Assembly: GCA_964437415.1 (NCBI GenBank)
Contig: CAYTGN010000004.1
Span: forward strand, 62,001-126,000
DNA length: 64,000 nucleotides
Origin: CADEDV01 sp964437415
GTDB lineage: Bacteria > Bacteroidota > Bacteroidia > Chitinophagales > Chitinophagaceae
Direction of reading: 5' to 3'
A model generated the notes under the pieces. The model saw nothing but the letters and a program-made list of their open reading frames with translations, had not been told where the DNA came from and did no database searches. Positions 44,590 to 52,774 of the stretch are shown here, piece after piece. The translations under genes and the position numbers were made by a program. Position 1 is the stretch's first letter, and each line of letters starts with the position of its first letter.

Positions 44590-44669
44590 CCCCTAAAGGG
44601 GAGAAAATGAAAATTTCCTATTACGTGAAAACTATCATTTCTTAGAAACACTAAAAGCCCCATTAGGGG
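44590..44669. repeat. Two CCCC/GGGG palindromes between haaO and the decarboxylase gene
   Basis: CCCCTAAAGGGG at 44590-44601 and CCCCATTAGGGG at 44658-44669, in a 109-bp AT-rich gap with no gene. Each is a perfect short palindrome; together they can also pair with each other. Related to the hairpin at 39737. Confidence 0.65.
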
Positions 44670-44679
44670 TTTGGGATAA

Positions 44680-45672
44680 ATGAAAATTGACATCCACACT
44701 CATATCATGCCTTCTACTATGCCGAACTGGACACAAAAGTTTGGTTATGGCGAATTTATTCATTTGGAACACCGTAATTGTGATGCCTGCATGATGAAAG
44801 GCGACAAACTGTTCCGGGTGGTGGAGGAAAACTGTTACAAAGAAGATATACGCCTCAAAGAAATGGATGAAACTGATGTAACGGTGCAGGTGCTGTCCAC
44901 CATTCCTGTTTTATTTAATTACTGGGCCAAATCAACCGATGGTTATGAAACCTCCCGTTTCTTTAATGACCATATTGCTGAAACCGTCAATAAAAATCCA
45001 AAACGATTTATCGGGCTGGGCACTTTGCCGATGCAAAACACAAGTCTTTCCATCAAAGAAATGGAACGTTGTGTGACTGAACTGAAATTACCGGGAGTAG
45101 AGATCGGCTCCAATATCAACGGCGATAATCTTTCTGATAAAAAATTCTTTCCTTTTTATGAGGCGGCTGAAAAACTGGGTTGCGCCATTTTTGTTCATCC
45201 CTGGGAAATGATGGGTGAAAAACAAATGGAGAAATACTGGCTGCCCTGGCTGGTAGGTATGCCTGCTGAAACCTCAAGAGCCATCTGCTCAATGATCTTT
45301 GGCGGCGTGTTTGAACAATTCCCCAAACTCAGGGTGGCCTTTGCACATGGCGGTGGTTCATTTCCTTTTACTATAGGAAGAATAGAACATGGCTTTGATG
45401 TAAGACCTGACCTTGTTGCTGTTGATAATACCGTGAACCCAAGAGATTATATCGGCAAGTTCTGGGTGGACAGTTTGGTGCATGACAAGAAAGCAATGGA
45501 GTTCCTGATTGATGTGATGGGAGAAGATAAAATTTGCCTGGGCAGTGATTATCCTTTTCCTCTTGGAGAACATCACCCGGGAAAATTGATTGAGAAAATG
45601 AAACTCGATAAGAAAACGACCAAAAAACTTCTTTACCGCAATGCAGAAGAATGGCTGGGCATCAGTCATTGA
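44680..45672 (+). CDS. 2-amino-3-carboxymuconate-6-semialdehyde decarboxylase
   Basis: 330 residues, amidohydrolase superfamily. The zinc-binding N-terminus MKIDIHTHIMPS (His6, His8), FVHPWEMMG, VAFAHGGGSFPF and the final aspartate in CLGSDYPFPLGE are all present; the overall sequence matches ACMSD/NbaD. It decarboxylates the ring-opened product of HaaO, which prevents cyclisation to quinolinate. It follows haaO in the same direction; its end overlaps the convergent phosphodiesterase gene by 11 bp. Confidence 0.95.
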   Translation: MKIDIHTHIMPSTMPNWTQKFGYGEFIHLEHRNCDACMMKGDKLFRVVEENCYKEDIRLKEMDETDVTVQVLSTIPVLFNYWAKSTDGYETSRFFNDHIAETVNKNPKRFIGLGTLPMQNTSLSIKEMERCVTELKLPGVEIGSNINGDNLSDKKFFPFYEAAEKLGCAIFVHPWEMMGEKQMEKYWLPWLVGMPAETSRAICSMIFGGVFEQFPKLRVAFAHGGGSFPFTIGRIEHGFDVRPDLVAVDNTVNPRDYIGKFWVDSLVHDKKAMEFLIDVMGEDKICLGSDYPFPLGEHHPGKLIEKMKLDKKTTKKLLYRNAEEWLGISH

Positions 45673-46603
45673 ACAGGTCCGGGTAATCCGTAATGATGCC
45701 ATCCACTCCCATCTTTCTCAACTCGTCAATTTTTGATATATCATTCACCGTCCACGGAATGACCTTCATCCCCTGCTGATGACATTTGCGGATCAGATCA
45801 TTTGTCACCAACTGGTAGGCTGGGCTATAAATAGTTGGCGCAAACCCCAATGCTTTCACCTGCTCATCAAGGGTTCGCTTATCATAATCCTCTATCAGCA
45901 TGGCTGTTTTAATATCCGGGTAATTTTCATGCAGGTATTGCAGTGTTCTGAAATCAAAGGATTGAATGATCACCCTGTTCTGTATCCCTTTTTCTTTGAT
46001 CACCGCCATCAGTAATTCCACAAATTCTGCAGGCTTGGGATGAAAGATATCATCGCCTGCCGGCAAACATTTTGTTTCGATATTAAAATATGGGGGCGGT
46101 CTCCGGGCCACCGACATATAGCCCCTCACACTGTCGAGCAGATCGCTTAACAACGGCTTCTGCACTTTTATTTTTTTCTGTTGGGGAAACCTCGGGTGAG
46201 GTTTCATTCCCACATCATACTGCTGCACTTCGGCATAATCCATCCGGTAAATATTCAGCCGCTTTTCTTCATCAGCAGACACATTGCTGCCATCGGGTTT
46301 GGTGGTTATTTCATGGCCAAACCAGGGTTCATGCGACAAGATCACTTTTTTATCTTTGGTGATCACCACATCCATTTCCAATGTGGTCATGCCAAGGCTT
46401 AATGCCGTTCGCATGGCTGGCCAGGTATTTTCCGGCATCAGGCCGCGGCTGCCGCGGTGACCCTGTTTGTCAAAATTCGTAACCATTTTGATTGAATCAT
46501 TTACCTGTTCAGCCGGGTTTGTCAATCCCGTAGTTTTTTGCTTGCCTTTACAGGAAAGCAGCAAAAAAAATAGTGCAATTCTGCCAGCAACAAAATACCT
46601 CAT
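45662..46603 (-). CDS. Glycerophosphodiester phosphodiesterase lipoprotein
   Basis: 313 residues. A lipoprotein signal peptide ends in LLLSC (Cys about 19). The GDPD TIM barrel shows KQGHRGSRGLMPENT (catalytic His and Arg), LEMDVVITKDKKVILSHEP (metal-binding Glu, Asp and second His) and the closing GVDGIITDYPDL. It would split glycerophosphodiesters from phospholipids to glycerol-3-phosphate in the periplasm or at the outer membrane. It overlaps the PaiB-like gene upstream by 4 bp (ATGA) and the ACMS decarboxylase gene downstream. Confidence 0.92.
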   Translation of the reverse strand: MRYFVAGRIALFFLLLSCKGKQKTTGLTNPAEQVNDSIKMVTNFDKQGHRGSRGLMPENTWPAMRTALSLGMTTLEMDVVITKDKKVILSHEPWFGHEITTKPDGSNVSADEEKRLNIYRMDYAEVQQYDVGMKPHPRFPQQKKIKVQKPLLSDLLDSVRGYMSVARRPPPYFNIETKCLPAGDDIFHPKPAEFVELLMAVIKEKGIQNRVIIQSFDFRTLQYLHENYPDIKTAMLIEDYDKRTLDEQVKALGFAPTIYSPAYQLVTNDLIRKCHQQGMKVIPWTVNDISKIDELRKMGVDGIITDYPDLFND

Positions 46604-47238
46604 TTGTCAAATACTTTTGATTTTCTTTCATCCATCCAGTTTCCAATGATCTTTCCGTCGCCTTCCTGTTGTTTCAGTTGCTGAACTATATTATCATAAC
46701 TCTTCTCATCCCGGTTCTGGCTGAGTTTATATACGTTTTCCAGCTCTGTCACTTCCATTTCAAAACCAACGATTGCCTTTATAAGTTTGGACAAATACTC
46801 TTCCGGAAGATTGTCATAAATAGTGGTGGAGGTTGTGTTTCCTTTTTCAAAATATAGTGTAAACTTTTTCAGAAAACTGATCAGGCCCTCTTCATCCATC
46901 CATTCCACTTTACCCCTAGCATGAATGGAGACATAATTCCAGGTGCTGGCCTGTTGTAAATTACCGGTGTACCAGGTTCCGGTTATATAAGAATGAGCCC
47001 CGGTGAATACCACCAGCGCATCAGGATTTTCGGCTAAAGCTCTTTCATGGCTCATTTTCCGGGCAATATGTCCTTGCAGAAAAAGTTTACCGTCCCTTTC
47101 TTCAATTAACACAGGGATCTGTGTCGCTTCGGCCCTTCCGTTTTTGTCATGGGCAATCAATAGCACAAAAGGGTGTTGCCGCATGAAGTCAAGAATTTTT
47201 TCCCGGTCATGCTCTTTGTAATGCGGATAATTATACAT
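46600..47238 (-). CDS. PaiB-like FMN-binding negative transcriptional regulator family protein
   Basis: 212 residues. It begins MYNYPHYKEHDREKILDFMRQHPFVLLIAHD and contains TQIPVLIEERDGKLFLQGHIARKM, VVFTGAHSYITGTWY and WNYVSIHARGKVEW, which are the PaiB signatures (split-barrel flavin-binding fold). B. subtilis PaiB is linked to repression of sporulation and protease genes; the role here is not known. It is the first gene of a two-gene operon with the phosphodiesterase (4-bp overlap). Confidence 0.9.
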   Translation of the reverse strand: MYNYPHYKEHDREKILDFMRQHPFVLLIAHDKNGRAEATQIPVLIEERDGKLFLQGHIARKMSHERALAENPDALVVFTGAHSYITGTWYTGNLQQASTWNYVSIHARGKVEWMDEEGLISFLKKFTLYFEKGNTTSTTIYDNLPEEYLSKLIKAIVGFEMEVTELENVYKLSQNRDEKSYDNIVQQLKQQEGDGKIIGNWMDERKSKVFDK

Positions 47239-47318
47239 GCGGTGAAATTACAATTTCCCCAAAAAAGCTACGCAACGTTTCTTCCACAGCCGTTGTCAGT
47301 CAAAAAAAATATATAGTT

Positions 47319-48269
47319 ATGAAAAGAACACTTATCCTTTTAACATTCTTCAGCATCACATGGGCCGGCCTCAGCCAGCCCTTGCAAACGGTGAATGCGG
47401 TGCTGAACGATGAGAGCTATGTTGCTGTTTTTGGAAACCAGCCCGGATCTGATGCCGATGAAAAACTCCGTATCCGCACACATCTGTATTATGTGGGAAG
47501 CCTGCTGCGGAATACATCTTCCGATCATCTAAGTTATGAACAGTGGATGAACCGTATGAAAATACTAGGCATGCTTCAGCAATACAATGAAGCCGGTAAT
47601 TTCCCTGTCAACAGGGATTATCCCGGTGAAAGAAAACCCTGTTTTATAGATGCAGACGGTAACATTTGTGCGGTGGGTTATCTCATCGAACAAACCAAAG
47701 GCAGGGAAATGGCCGAAGCCATCAATGCAAAATACAAGTATGATCTTTTATTGGACATGGATGAGCCGGCGATAGCGGCCTGGGCAGAAGAATTTGGCCT
47801 GACACTTGAAGAATGTGCAATGATACAGCCCGTCTATGGCCCCTTGCCAGACCCCGGAACCAGTTATGCTGACATCAGAACAGGTTATGGTATCAGTTCT
47901 TCATTTGTTGGCGGCAGCAATATCTTTATCACAGCAGCCAATATTAATGGCAAATGGAAAAACAGTAAAGCCCTTTCGTATATCGGTTTGGCAAGCGGCA
48001 CCGGCCAGATTGTGATGGGACTGGCGAATATCCGCCGAACAACTTTTTCCGGCGAGATAAACGGCCCGGGTACTTACACTTCTTACCGTGCTCAAAATAA
48101 TTTATCCTATGTAAACATTGCCGCCGGCACGGCCACTTTGGTCAGCAGTATCCTGAACCTTGCCCTGCAAAAGAAAAATGCTGAAAGAAAAACAACTTTG
48201 GGAGTGTACAGTTTCCCCAACCCTGCCAACTCTGTTTCATTGGGGCTCTCTTTCAGCCGCCGTATCTGA
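47319..48269 (+). CDS. Secreted protein of unknown function
   Basis: 316 residues with a signal peptide (MKRTLILLTFFSITWAGLSQ). The mature part has a helical region with RIRTHLYYVGSLLRN, the striking block KPCFIDADGNICAVGYLIEQT, and AWAEEFGLTLEECAMIQP, followed by a Gly/Ser-rich C-terminal half with two likely membrane-like or amphipathic segments (GLASGTGQIVMGLANI; YVNIAAGTATLVSSIL). I do not recognise a named family; proteins with the CxVGYLI block are known to me only as hypothetical. A terminator follows. Confidence 0.75.
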   Translation: MKRTLILLTFFSITWAGLSQPLQTVNAVLNDESYVAVFGNQPGSDADEKLRIRTHLYYVGSLLRNTSSDHLSYEQWMNRMKILGMLQQYNEAGNFPVNRDYPGERKPCFIDADGNICAVGYLIEQTKGREMAEAINAKYKYDLLLDMDEPAIAAWAEEFGLTLEECAMIQPVYGPLPDPGTSYADIRTGYGISSSFVGGSNIFITAANINGKWKNSKALSYIGLASGTGQIVMGLANIRRTTFSGEINGPGTYTSYRAQNNLSYVNIAAGTATLVSSILNLALQKKNAERKTTLGVYSFPNPANSVSLGLSFSRRI

Positions 48270-48303
48270 TTATTTCTTAACCTTATTCCTGTAGTTCAAA
48301 AAA

Positions 48304-48337
48304 AAAGAAGTTGCTCAACGGCAACTTCTTTCTATTT
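48304..48337. terminator. Bidirectional terminator
   Basis: AAGAAGTTGC and GCAACTTCTT form a 10-bp stem around TCAACG. A T-rich tract follows on the plus strand and a long A run precedes it (T run on the minus strand), so it can serve both the secreted-protein gene and apbC, which converge here. Confidence 0.85.
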
Positions 48338-48351
48338 TAAACCTGTTTCGG

Positions 48352-49446
48352 TTAACTGATCGTTTCCGCTACATTGCCTGCATTCATATTAGCATTACGC
48401 ATGGCCACACTCCGTACCACCTGTGCTGCAAAAGTTTCAAATGCTTTTTTGGTTACTGCATCATCGCTCATCATCACCGGCACTCCCTGGTCGCCGCCTT
48501 CGCGGATGCTTTGTACCAGTGGTATTTGTCCGAGGAAAGGCATCTCGTAGTCATCAGCTAATCGCTTGCCGCCGTCTTTACCGAATATATAGTACTTATT
48601 ATCTGGCAGCTCAGCCGGAACAAAATAACTCATATTTTCCACCAGCCCGATGATGGGTACATTCAGTTGCGCCTGCCCAAACATGGCAATACCTTTTTTG
48701 GCATCGGCCAGAGCCACATCCTGCGGTGTGGTTACGATCACCACTCCGGTCACCGGCACGATCTGCATCAGCGTAAGATGAATATCTCCTGTTCCCGGAG
48801 GCATGTCCACTACCAAATAATCCAGTTCGTCCCAATAAACATCGGTTACAAACTGCCTGATAGCGCTGCTCGCCATCGGGCCTCTCCACACCACGGCATT
48901 TTTTTCATCCACCAAAAAACCAATACTCATCAGTTTGATGCCAAACCGTTCCATCGGGATGATCATGCCTTTACCTTCCACATCCATCATCATCGGCCTT
49001 TCACCACGAAGGCCAAACATGATGGGCACACTCGGCCCGTAAATATCTGCATCCATCAATCCCACTTTGGCGCCTCCAAGTGATAATGCCAATGCGAGGT
49101 TGGAAGCTACCGTTGATTTACCCACTCCGCCTTTGCCGCTCACCACAGCAATGATATTTTTCACTTTTGGCAACACGGCGCCTGCATCTGTCCGCTTCGT
49201 TGTGGTGTTGGCAGTGAACTTCACATTCACCACCGCCTCTTTATTCACCAGCATCTTCACGGCATTCACACAGGCATTTTTGATCATGTCTTTCATCGGG
49301 CAGGCCGGGGTGGTGAGCACCACGGTAAAAGAAACATAGTTTCCTTCTATCTCAATATCCTTTATCATATTCAGCGTCACAAGATCTTTACCGAGATCAG
49401 GCTCCTGCACATTGCTCAATGCTTCCAAAATCTTTTCCTGGGTCAT
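48352..49446 (-). CDS. apbC: Mrp/ApbC family iron-sulfur cluster carrier ATPase
   Basis: 364 residues. An N-terminal MIP18/DUF59 domain (about 1-85) with TTPACPMKD is followed by a deviant P-loop ATPase: VVSGKGGVGKSTVASNLALAL, MDADIYGPSVPIMFG, VVDMPPGTGDIHLTLMQ. It carries and delivers iron-sulfur clusters in the cytoplasm. The CxxC pair found after ENMSYF in many Mrp proteins is absent here (the sequence reads ENMSYFVPAELPDNKYYIFG), which is the usual form in Bacteroidetes as far as I recall. Confidence 0.93.
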   Translation of the reverse strand: MTQEKILEALSNVQEPDLGKDLVTLNMIKDIEIEGNYVSFTVVLTTPACPMKDMIKNACVNAVKMLVNKEAVVNVKFTANTTTKRTDAGAVLPKVKNIIAVVSGKGGVGKSTVASNLALALSLGGAKVGLMDADIYGPSVPIMFGLRGERPMMMDVEGKGMIIPMERFGIKLMSIGFLVDEKNAVVWRGPMASSAIRQFVTDVYWDELDYLVVDMPPGTGDIHLTLMQIVPVTGVVIVTTPQDVALADAKKGIAMFGQAQLNVPIIGLVENMSYFVPAELPDNKYYIFGKDGGKRLADDYEMPFLGQIPLVQSIREGGDQGVPVMMSDDAVTKKAFETFAAQVVRSVAMRNANMNAGNVAETIS

Positions 49447-49602
49447 GTACCGATTGATTTTAATATGAAAACAGCCTTTAGCTGTTGCTGAAAATTCTTC
49501 TTACAAAGACCGAATCCTCAAAATACTTGTTAAAAATTCTTTGAACTGTAAAGTTAACCAATGGCAGGGGCAAAATGTTTTACGTTTCTTGGAACTTGTC
49601 TT

Positions 49603-49610
49603 TATTTTTG
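49603..49610 (+). promoter_or_regulatory. -7 promoter element before a GTG start
   Basis: TATTTTTG, an exact TAnnTTTG match, lies 5 bases before the GTG at 49616. It excludes the longer upstream reading frame as coding and implies a leaderless mRNA. Confidence 0.5.
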
Positions 49611-49615
49611 GCACA

Positions 49616-50257
49616 GTGAAAAAACTTTTACAATATTTCCTGCTTGCTGCTTTCCTCCTACCCCTGACCGCAAAAGCCCAGTTTGAAACTGCACGGGACT
49701 CTGTCGTTCAACTTTATGGCATCATCATGACCGCTGACAGCCTGGTGGGTATCCCCGCCGTGAGTGTGGTGGTGAAAGGTCAGAACAGGGGCACTATCAC
49801 CAACAGCCAGGGTGTGTTTTCCATTGTTGTACTCAAAGGCGATGAAGTGGAATTTACCCATGTCAGTTATAAATCCAAAACGATCAGCATTCCCCGCAGC
49901 CTGGAAGGCAGCCAGTACAGCGTGGTGCAGTTAATGGTGGCCGATACTGTTTATCTTCCTGCCACGATCATCCGGCCTCGACCGACACCGGAACAGTTTG
50001 CCCGTGATTTTGTCAATACCAAAGTGGATGATGATCAATATGAAATTGCCCGGAAAAATACATCAGCTGCCAAGCGAAGGGTGCTGATGCGGACCGTGCC
50101 GGGCGATGGCGGTGAGGCCACGAAAATGCAGTTCAACAAAATTGCCAACAGGGCCGTTTACCAGGGGCAAACACCACCGATGAATATCTTCAACCCGGCT
50201 GCATGGGCCGAGTTCATCCAGGCATGGAAACGGGGAGATTTTAAGAATAAAAATTAA
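49616..50257 (+). CDS. Secreted carboxypeptidase-like regulatory domain protein
   Basis: 213 residues from a GTG start (the signal peptide VKKLLQYFLLAAFLLPLTAKAQ begins there). Residues about 35-105 form a CarboxypepD_reg-like (CNA-B type) beta sandwich: LYGIIMTADSLVGIPAVSVVVKGQNRGTITNSQGVFSIVV and VEFTHVSYKSKTI, as in the N-terminus of TonB-dependent receptors. The rest (PTPEQFARDFVN..., AWAEFIQAWKRGDFKNKN) is helical and charged. It is probably periplasmic. The role is unknown. Confidence 0.8.
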   Translation: MKKLLQYFLLAAFLLPLTAKAQFETARDSVVQLYGIIMTADSLVGIPAVSVVVKGQNRGTITNSQGVFSIVVLKGDEVEFTHVSYKSKTISIPRSLEGSQYSVVQLMVADTVYLPATIIRPRPTPEQFARDFVNTKVDDDQYEIARKNTSAAKRRVLMRTVPGDGGEATKMQFNKIANRAVYQGQTPPMNIFNPAAWAEFIQAWKRGDFKNKN

Positions 50258-50262
50258 ATCAA

Positions 50263-50718
50263 TTAGCGTTTCAACTTTTCCTCGTAAGTCCTGATCCAGT
50301 CTTTCACCGTTATCTTTTTCATCAACTGACCAATCAGCTTGTAGGGAATATGTTCCGGCTTTTTAAAGCGAACACAGCTTTTGCCCATATCCAATCTTGC
50401 CTTGCTGTGTTTGGGATATTCAGTGGTGAACCATTTCAGCAGTTCGGGATTGGCATAGATGCCCATATGATAAAAAGCAATGAAATGCTTTTGCGAAGCA
50501 AGACCGGCAAAGGGCAGCGGATCTTTGGGATTGCAATGATAACCGGCCGGATAGATCTCATGCGGCACAGCATAACCCATCATGCCATACCCCATCATTT
50601 CTTTAAACCCTTTGGGCAGGTTCTTACGGATCGTGTCCCGCAGTTTGATCATGGCTTCTTTCCTGTCAGCAGGCAATTCGTTTATGTATTGCTCTGGTGT
50701 GGTTGCTTTGGAGGTCAT
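50263..50718 (-). CDS. DUF1801 family protein
   Basis: 151 residues, cytoplasmic. It shows the DUF1801/YdhG pattern: EQYINELPADRKEAMIKLRDTIRKNLP, MMGYGMMGYAVP, FIAFYHMGIYANPELLKWF, and SCVRFKKPEHIPYKLIGQLMKKI. The fold is TBP-like; some members bind iron chelates or take part in stress functions, but the role is unclear. The start is the ATG at 50718; the upstream extension is not typical. Confidence 0.85.
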   Translation of the reverse strand: MTSKATTPEQYINELPADRKEAMIKLRDTIRKNLPKGFKEMMGYGMMGYAVPHEIYPAGYHCNPKDPLPFAGLASQKHFIAFYHMGIYANPELLKWFTTEYPKHSKARLDMGKSCVRFKKPEHIPYKLIGQLMKKITVKDWIRTYEEKLKR

Positions 50719-50786
50719 AGTGATCCGTTTGCATAAATATAACGCAATTCCAACAGCAACTTTCAATGCAGCAGGGTGGTCTTTTT

Positions 50787-51179
50787 CTAGTACTTCATAC
50801 CATGACTGTCGACACTGCCCGCAATATGCAGGGCAAAAGCTGCAATGGAAAGATCTTTTAGCACAGCAATAAAAGCCAGTTGGCTGGTTTCTGGCGAACC
50901 CGCCTGCCGGTAGATCGGCCAGTGTATCATCAGCACAGACAGGATCAGCAACAGGGCCAGCAGGTAGGCCACAACTTTCACAAATTTGTTGCTGATAAAA
51001 GACAAGGCGGCCACGATGTAGGCCACTCCCACCACATATACGGCATTGATCCCGCCGGGCAGGTTACCCGGAACATATTCCACCAGGTTTTTGGGATACT
51101 GAAAATGATAAATGCCAAAAACGATCATCACAACAGACAATAGGTAGATCGCAATCCGGGAAATGATTTGCTGTGTCAT
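50787..51179 (-). CDS. DoxX-like membrane protein
   Basis: 130 residues with four membrane helices (about 6-24, 44-61, 67-85, 105-122). ISRIAIYLLSVVMIVFGIYHFQYP and IHWPIYRQ give it a DoxX/DUF-like outline. It starts at the ATG at 51179; longer in-frame starts exist upstream (51218, 51257). The substrate is unknown. Confidence 0.7.
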   Translation of the reverse strand: MTQQIISRIAIYLLSVVMIVFGIYHFQYPKNLVEYVPGNLPGGINAVYVVGVAYIVAALSFISNKFVKVVAYLLALLLILSVLMIHWPIYRQAGSPETSQLAFIAVLKDLSIAAFALHIAGSVDSHGMKY

Positions 51180-51282
51180 AACAAAGTGGTTTAAGGTGAA
51201 ACAATCGGGTTTGTTCATCCTCACACGTTGCGGCGGGAAGCAGTGAACTGTCAGCACTAACTATTAGTAACAATTACCTACC

Positions 51283-51325
51283 GACTATTGACTATTGAAC
51301 TTTGCCTACTGCCTACTGCCTATTC
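51283..51325. repeat. Short tandem repeats before and inside the end of the transglutaminase-like gene
   Basis: Two GACTATT/ACTATTG units (51283-51298) are followed by three CCTACTG-type 7-mers (51305-51325, the last degenerate). The block spans the stop codon (51313-51315) of the gene on the minus strand and encodes its last residues. Such 7-bp arrays are common between genes in this kind of genome. Confidence 0.7.
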
Positions 51326-52338
51326 CCCTCTCCCTTCCTTATCTTCAGCCTGTAGCGCAGCACCGCATCATTATTATACATCACATGCAGCCACTGAATA
51401 TTTTCTGAAAGAACGGCAAACCGGTATTGCACTTTTGAACCGCCACCCATCTCCTGCGGATGCACATAGGCATACAGATGCGTTTGCAACGAATCCGGAT
51501 CCCACAACGAATCAGGAACTATATCCGGGATCATCTTGGTTGTTTCCAGTTCTAACTGTATCGTGTCGCCAACAGCCGCTACAATGATGCCTGTTGCAGG
51601 AAAAAAAGAAGTGATGCCATATTTCACAAAAGAACGCTGGCGGAAGGGTGTGTGCCGGAACTCCTGCAACAGCGGCGGGTCTTGCAGCAAGGTCCAGCGG
51701 ATGTCATCGGGGTAATGATGACGACTGAATTTTTCAGGTGGCGTCAGGAAATAGTAATCGTCATAATGCCGCACAAACTGTCCCGAAGGCATGGCAATAT
51801 AGCCGCTGGCCCAGGTAACATCCAGCAGCCGCCATGTACTGTCAATATACACTGCATTCCACGAATGATTAGAACGAAAGCGGCCATTGCCCGGCCCCGG
51901 GCCGCTGCGGGCATAACCGGTGATGATAGCCGCTGTAATGCCAGCATGACCACAAAGCGACTGGAACAAACGGGCATAGCCTTCACAAACTGCTTTTCGG
52001 TCCTGCAGCACTTTTTCGGCCATACGTTCGGTGAGTGGTTTCAGTTCGCCGCTATCAGCTTCTGCAGGCAGATCGGGTGTTATCATTTTTGATTTTCGCT
52101 GCCGCTGCATTGGTGTGCTGGTGCGGTATGCAATATTGTCTGTGATCCAGCGGAAAATCGCTTCCACTTTTTGCAAGTCGGTATGATGAGAGGCCGTCAG
52201 TTCACGGGAAAGTGCAGCAGGGTCAAGGGGCTGTATGCTTTTATTCCGTTTATTCCCGGGGTTATGGCCGGCAGAAAAGGTCTGTGAGGAGAGCAGCAGG
52301 TGCTGCAACAGCAGGTATATCGTGAAGGCCATTTTCAT
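51313..52338 (-). CDS. Transglutaminase-like (papain-fold) protein
   Basis: 341 residues. The start is set at MKMAFTIYLLLQHLLLSSQTFS, a signal peptide. The transglutaminase core has its triad in AVCEGYARLF (Cys), SNHSWNAVYID (His) and WRLLDVTWASG (Asp); in the frame beginning at 52350 these are Cys122, His162 and Asp177. The form resembles the kyphoscoliosis-peptidase type found in secreted Bacteroidetes proteins. The C-terminal third is a beta-rich domain. It likely acts in the periplasm on proteins or peptides. It stands alone, and the last codons come from a short tandem repeat. Confidence 0.85.
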   Translation of the reverse strand: MKMAFTIYLLLQHLLLSSQTFSAGHNPGNKRNKSIQPLDPAALSRELTASHHTDLQKVEAIFRWITDNIAYRTSTPMQRQRKSKMITPDLPAEADSGELKPLTERMAEKVLQDRKAVCEGYARLFQSLCGHAGITAAIITGYARSGPGPGNGRFRSNHSWNAVYIDSTWRLLDVTWASGYIAMPSGQFVRHYDDYYFLTPPEKFSRHHYPDDIRWTLLQDPPLLQEFRHTPFRQRSFVKYGITSFFPATGIIVAAVGDTIQLELETTKMIPDIVPDSLWDPDSLQTHLYAYVHPQEMGGGSKVQYRFAVLSENIQWLHVMYNNDAVLRYRLKIRKGEGNRQ

Positions 52339-52600
52339 GACAGCAGGCAAGACCTAATAAAGTTATCAAATTAATCAGCACTACGATTTTTTCGGCCTGT
52401 TTGTTATTTTGATCTGCACACAGGGTACGCAGAATAAGCAGAGATTATGTTGATCATATAAATGCCCTGCGTCCCTGCGAACTCACCGTGAAATATTCTA
52501 CGATCCAATAGCAAACGAATGATATCCTGCTGTTTGTTTACCCGGTCTGCAACTGAGCATCATTTTTTATATCTTTACAGGGATTTAAAAAAACATTCAT

Positions 52601-52756
52601 ATGTCGCTATTGAACCAGCAAAACAACAAAGGCAAGAAAAAGGGCAATAAGAAAAATAACCCGGCCAATAGCCAGGGCTCCAAATTCATCCAGAAACCCA
52701 AATCAACCGGTTTTGTAAGCAAACAATCCAATACCGGCTCGCAACGGGGAAGCTGA
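52601..52756 (+). CDS. Lysine-rich 51-residue microprotein
   Basis: A short open frame from ATG to TGA that encodes MSLLNQQNNKGKKKG followed by NKKNN and a Ser/Lys-rich tail ending in NTGSQRGS. It has eleven Lys and one Arg and no acidic residue, so it is strongly basic and probably disordered, like small DNA- or RNA-binding proteins. It has a near -7 element (TATCTTTA, 52570-52577) 23 bases upstream. The SET-domain methyltransferase gene follows after 18 bases in the same direction, so the two are likely co-transcribed. I know of no name for it; coding status rests on base composition, spacing and the good start context. Confidence 0.6.
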   Translation: MSLLNQQNNKGKKKGNKKNNPANSQGSKFIQKPKSTGFVSKQSNTGSQRGS

Positions 52757-52774
52757 TCACTCTTGTAATATCCC

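Noticed and set aside
44213..44699. Open frames on the minus strand opposite haaO
   Set aside because: They run through the coding region of a confirmed dioxygenase and have no recognisable domain.
52351..52600. Gene in the 250-bp gap before the microprotein
   Set aside because: No open frame with a proper start; the stretch contains imperfect GCAGGG/CCCTGC-type palindromes that look like worn repeats.
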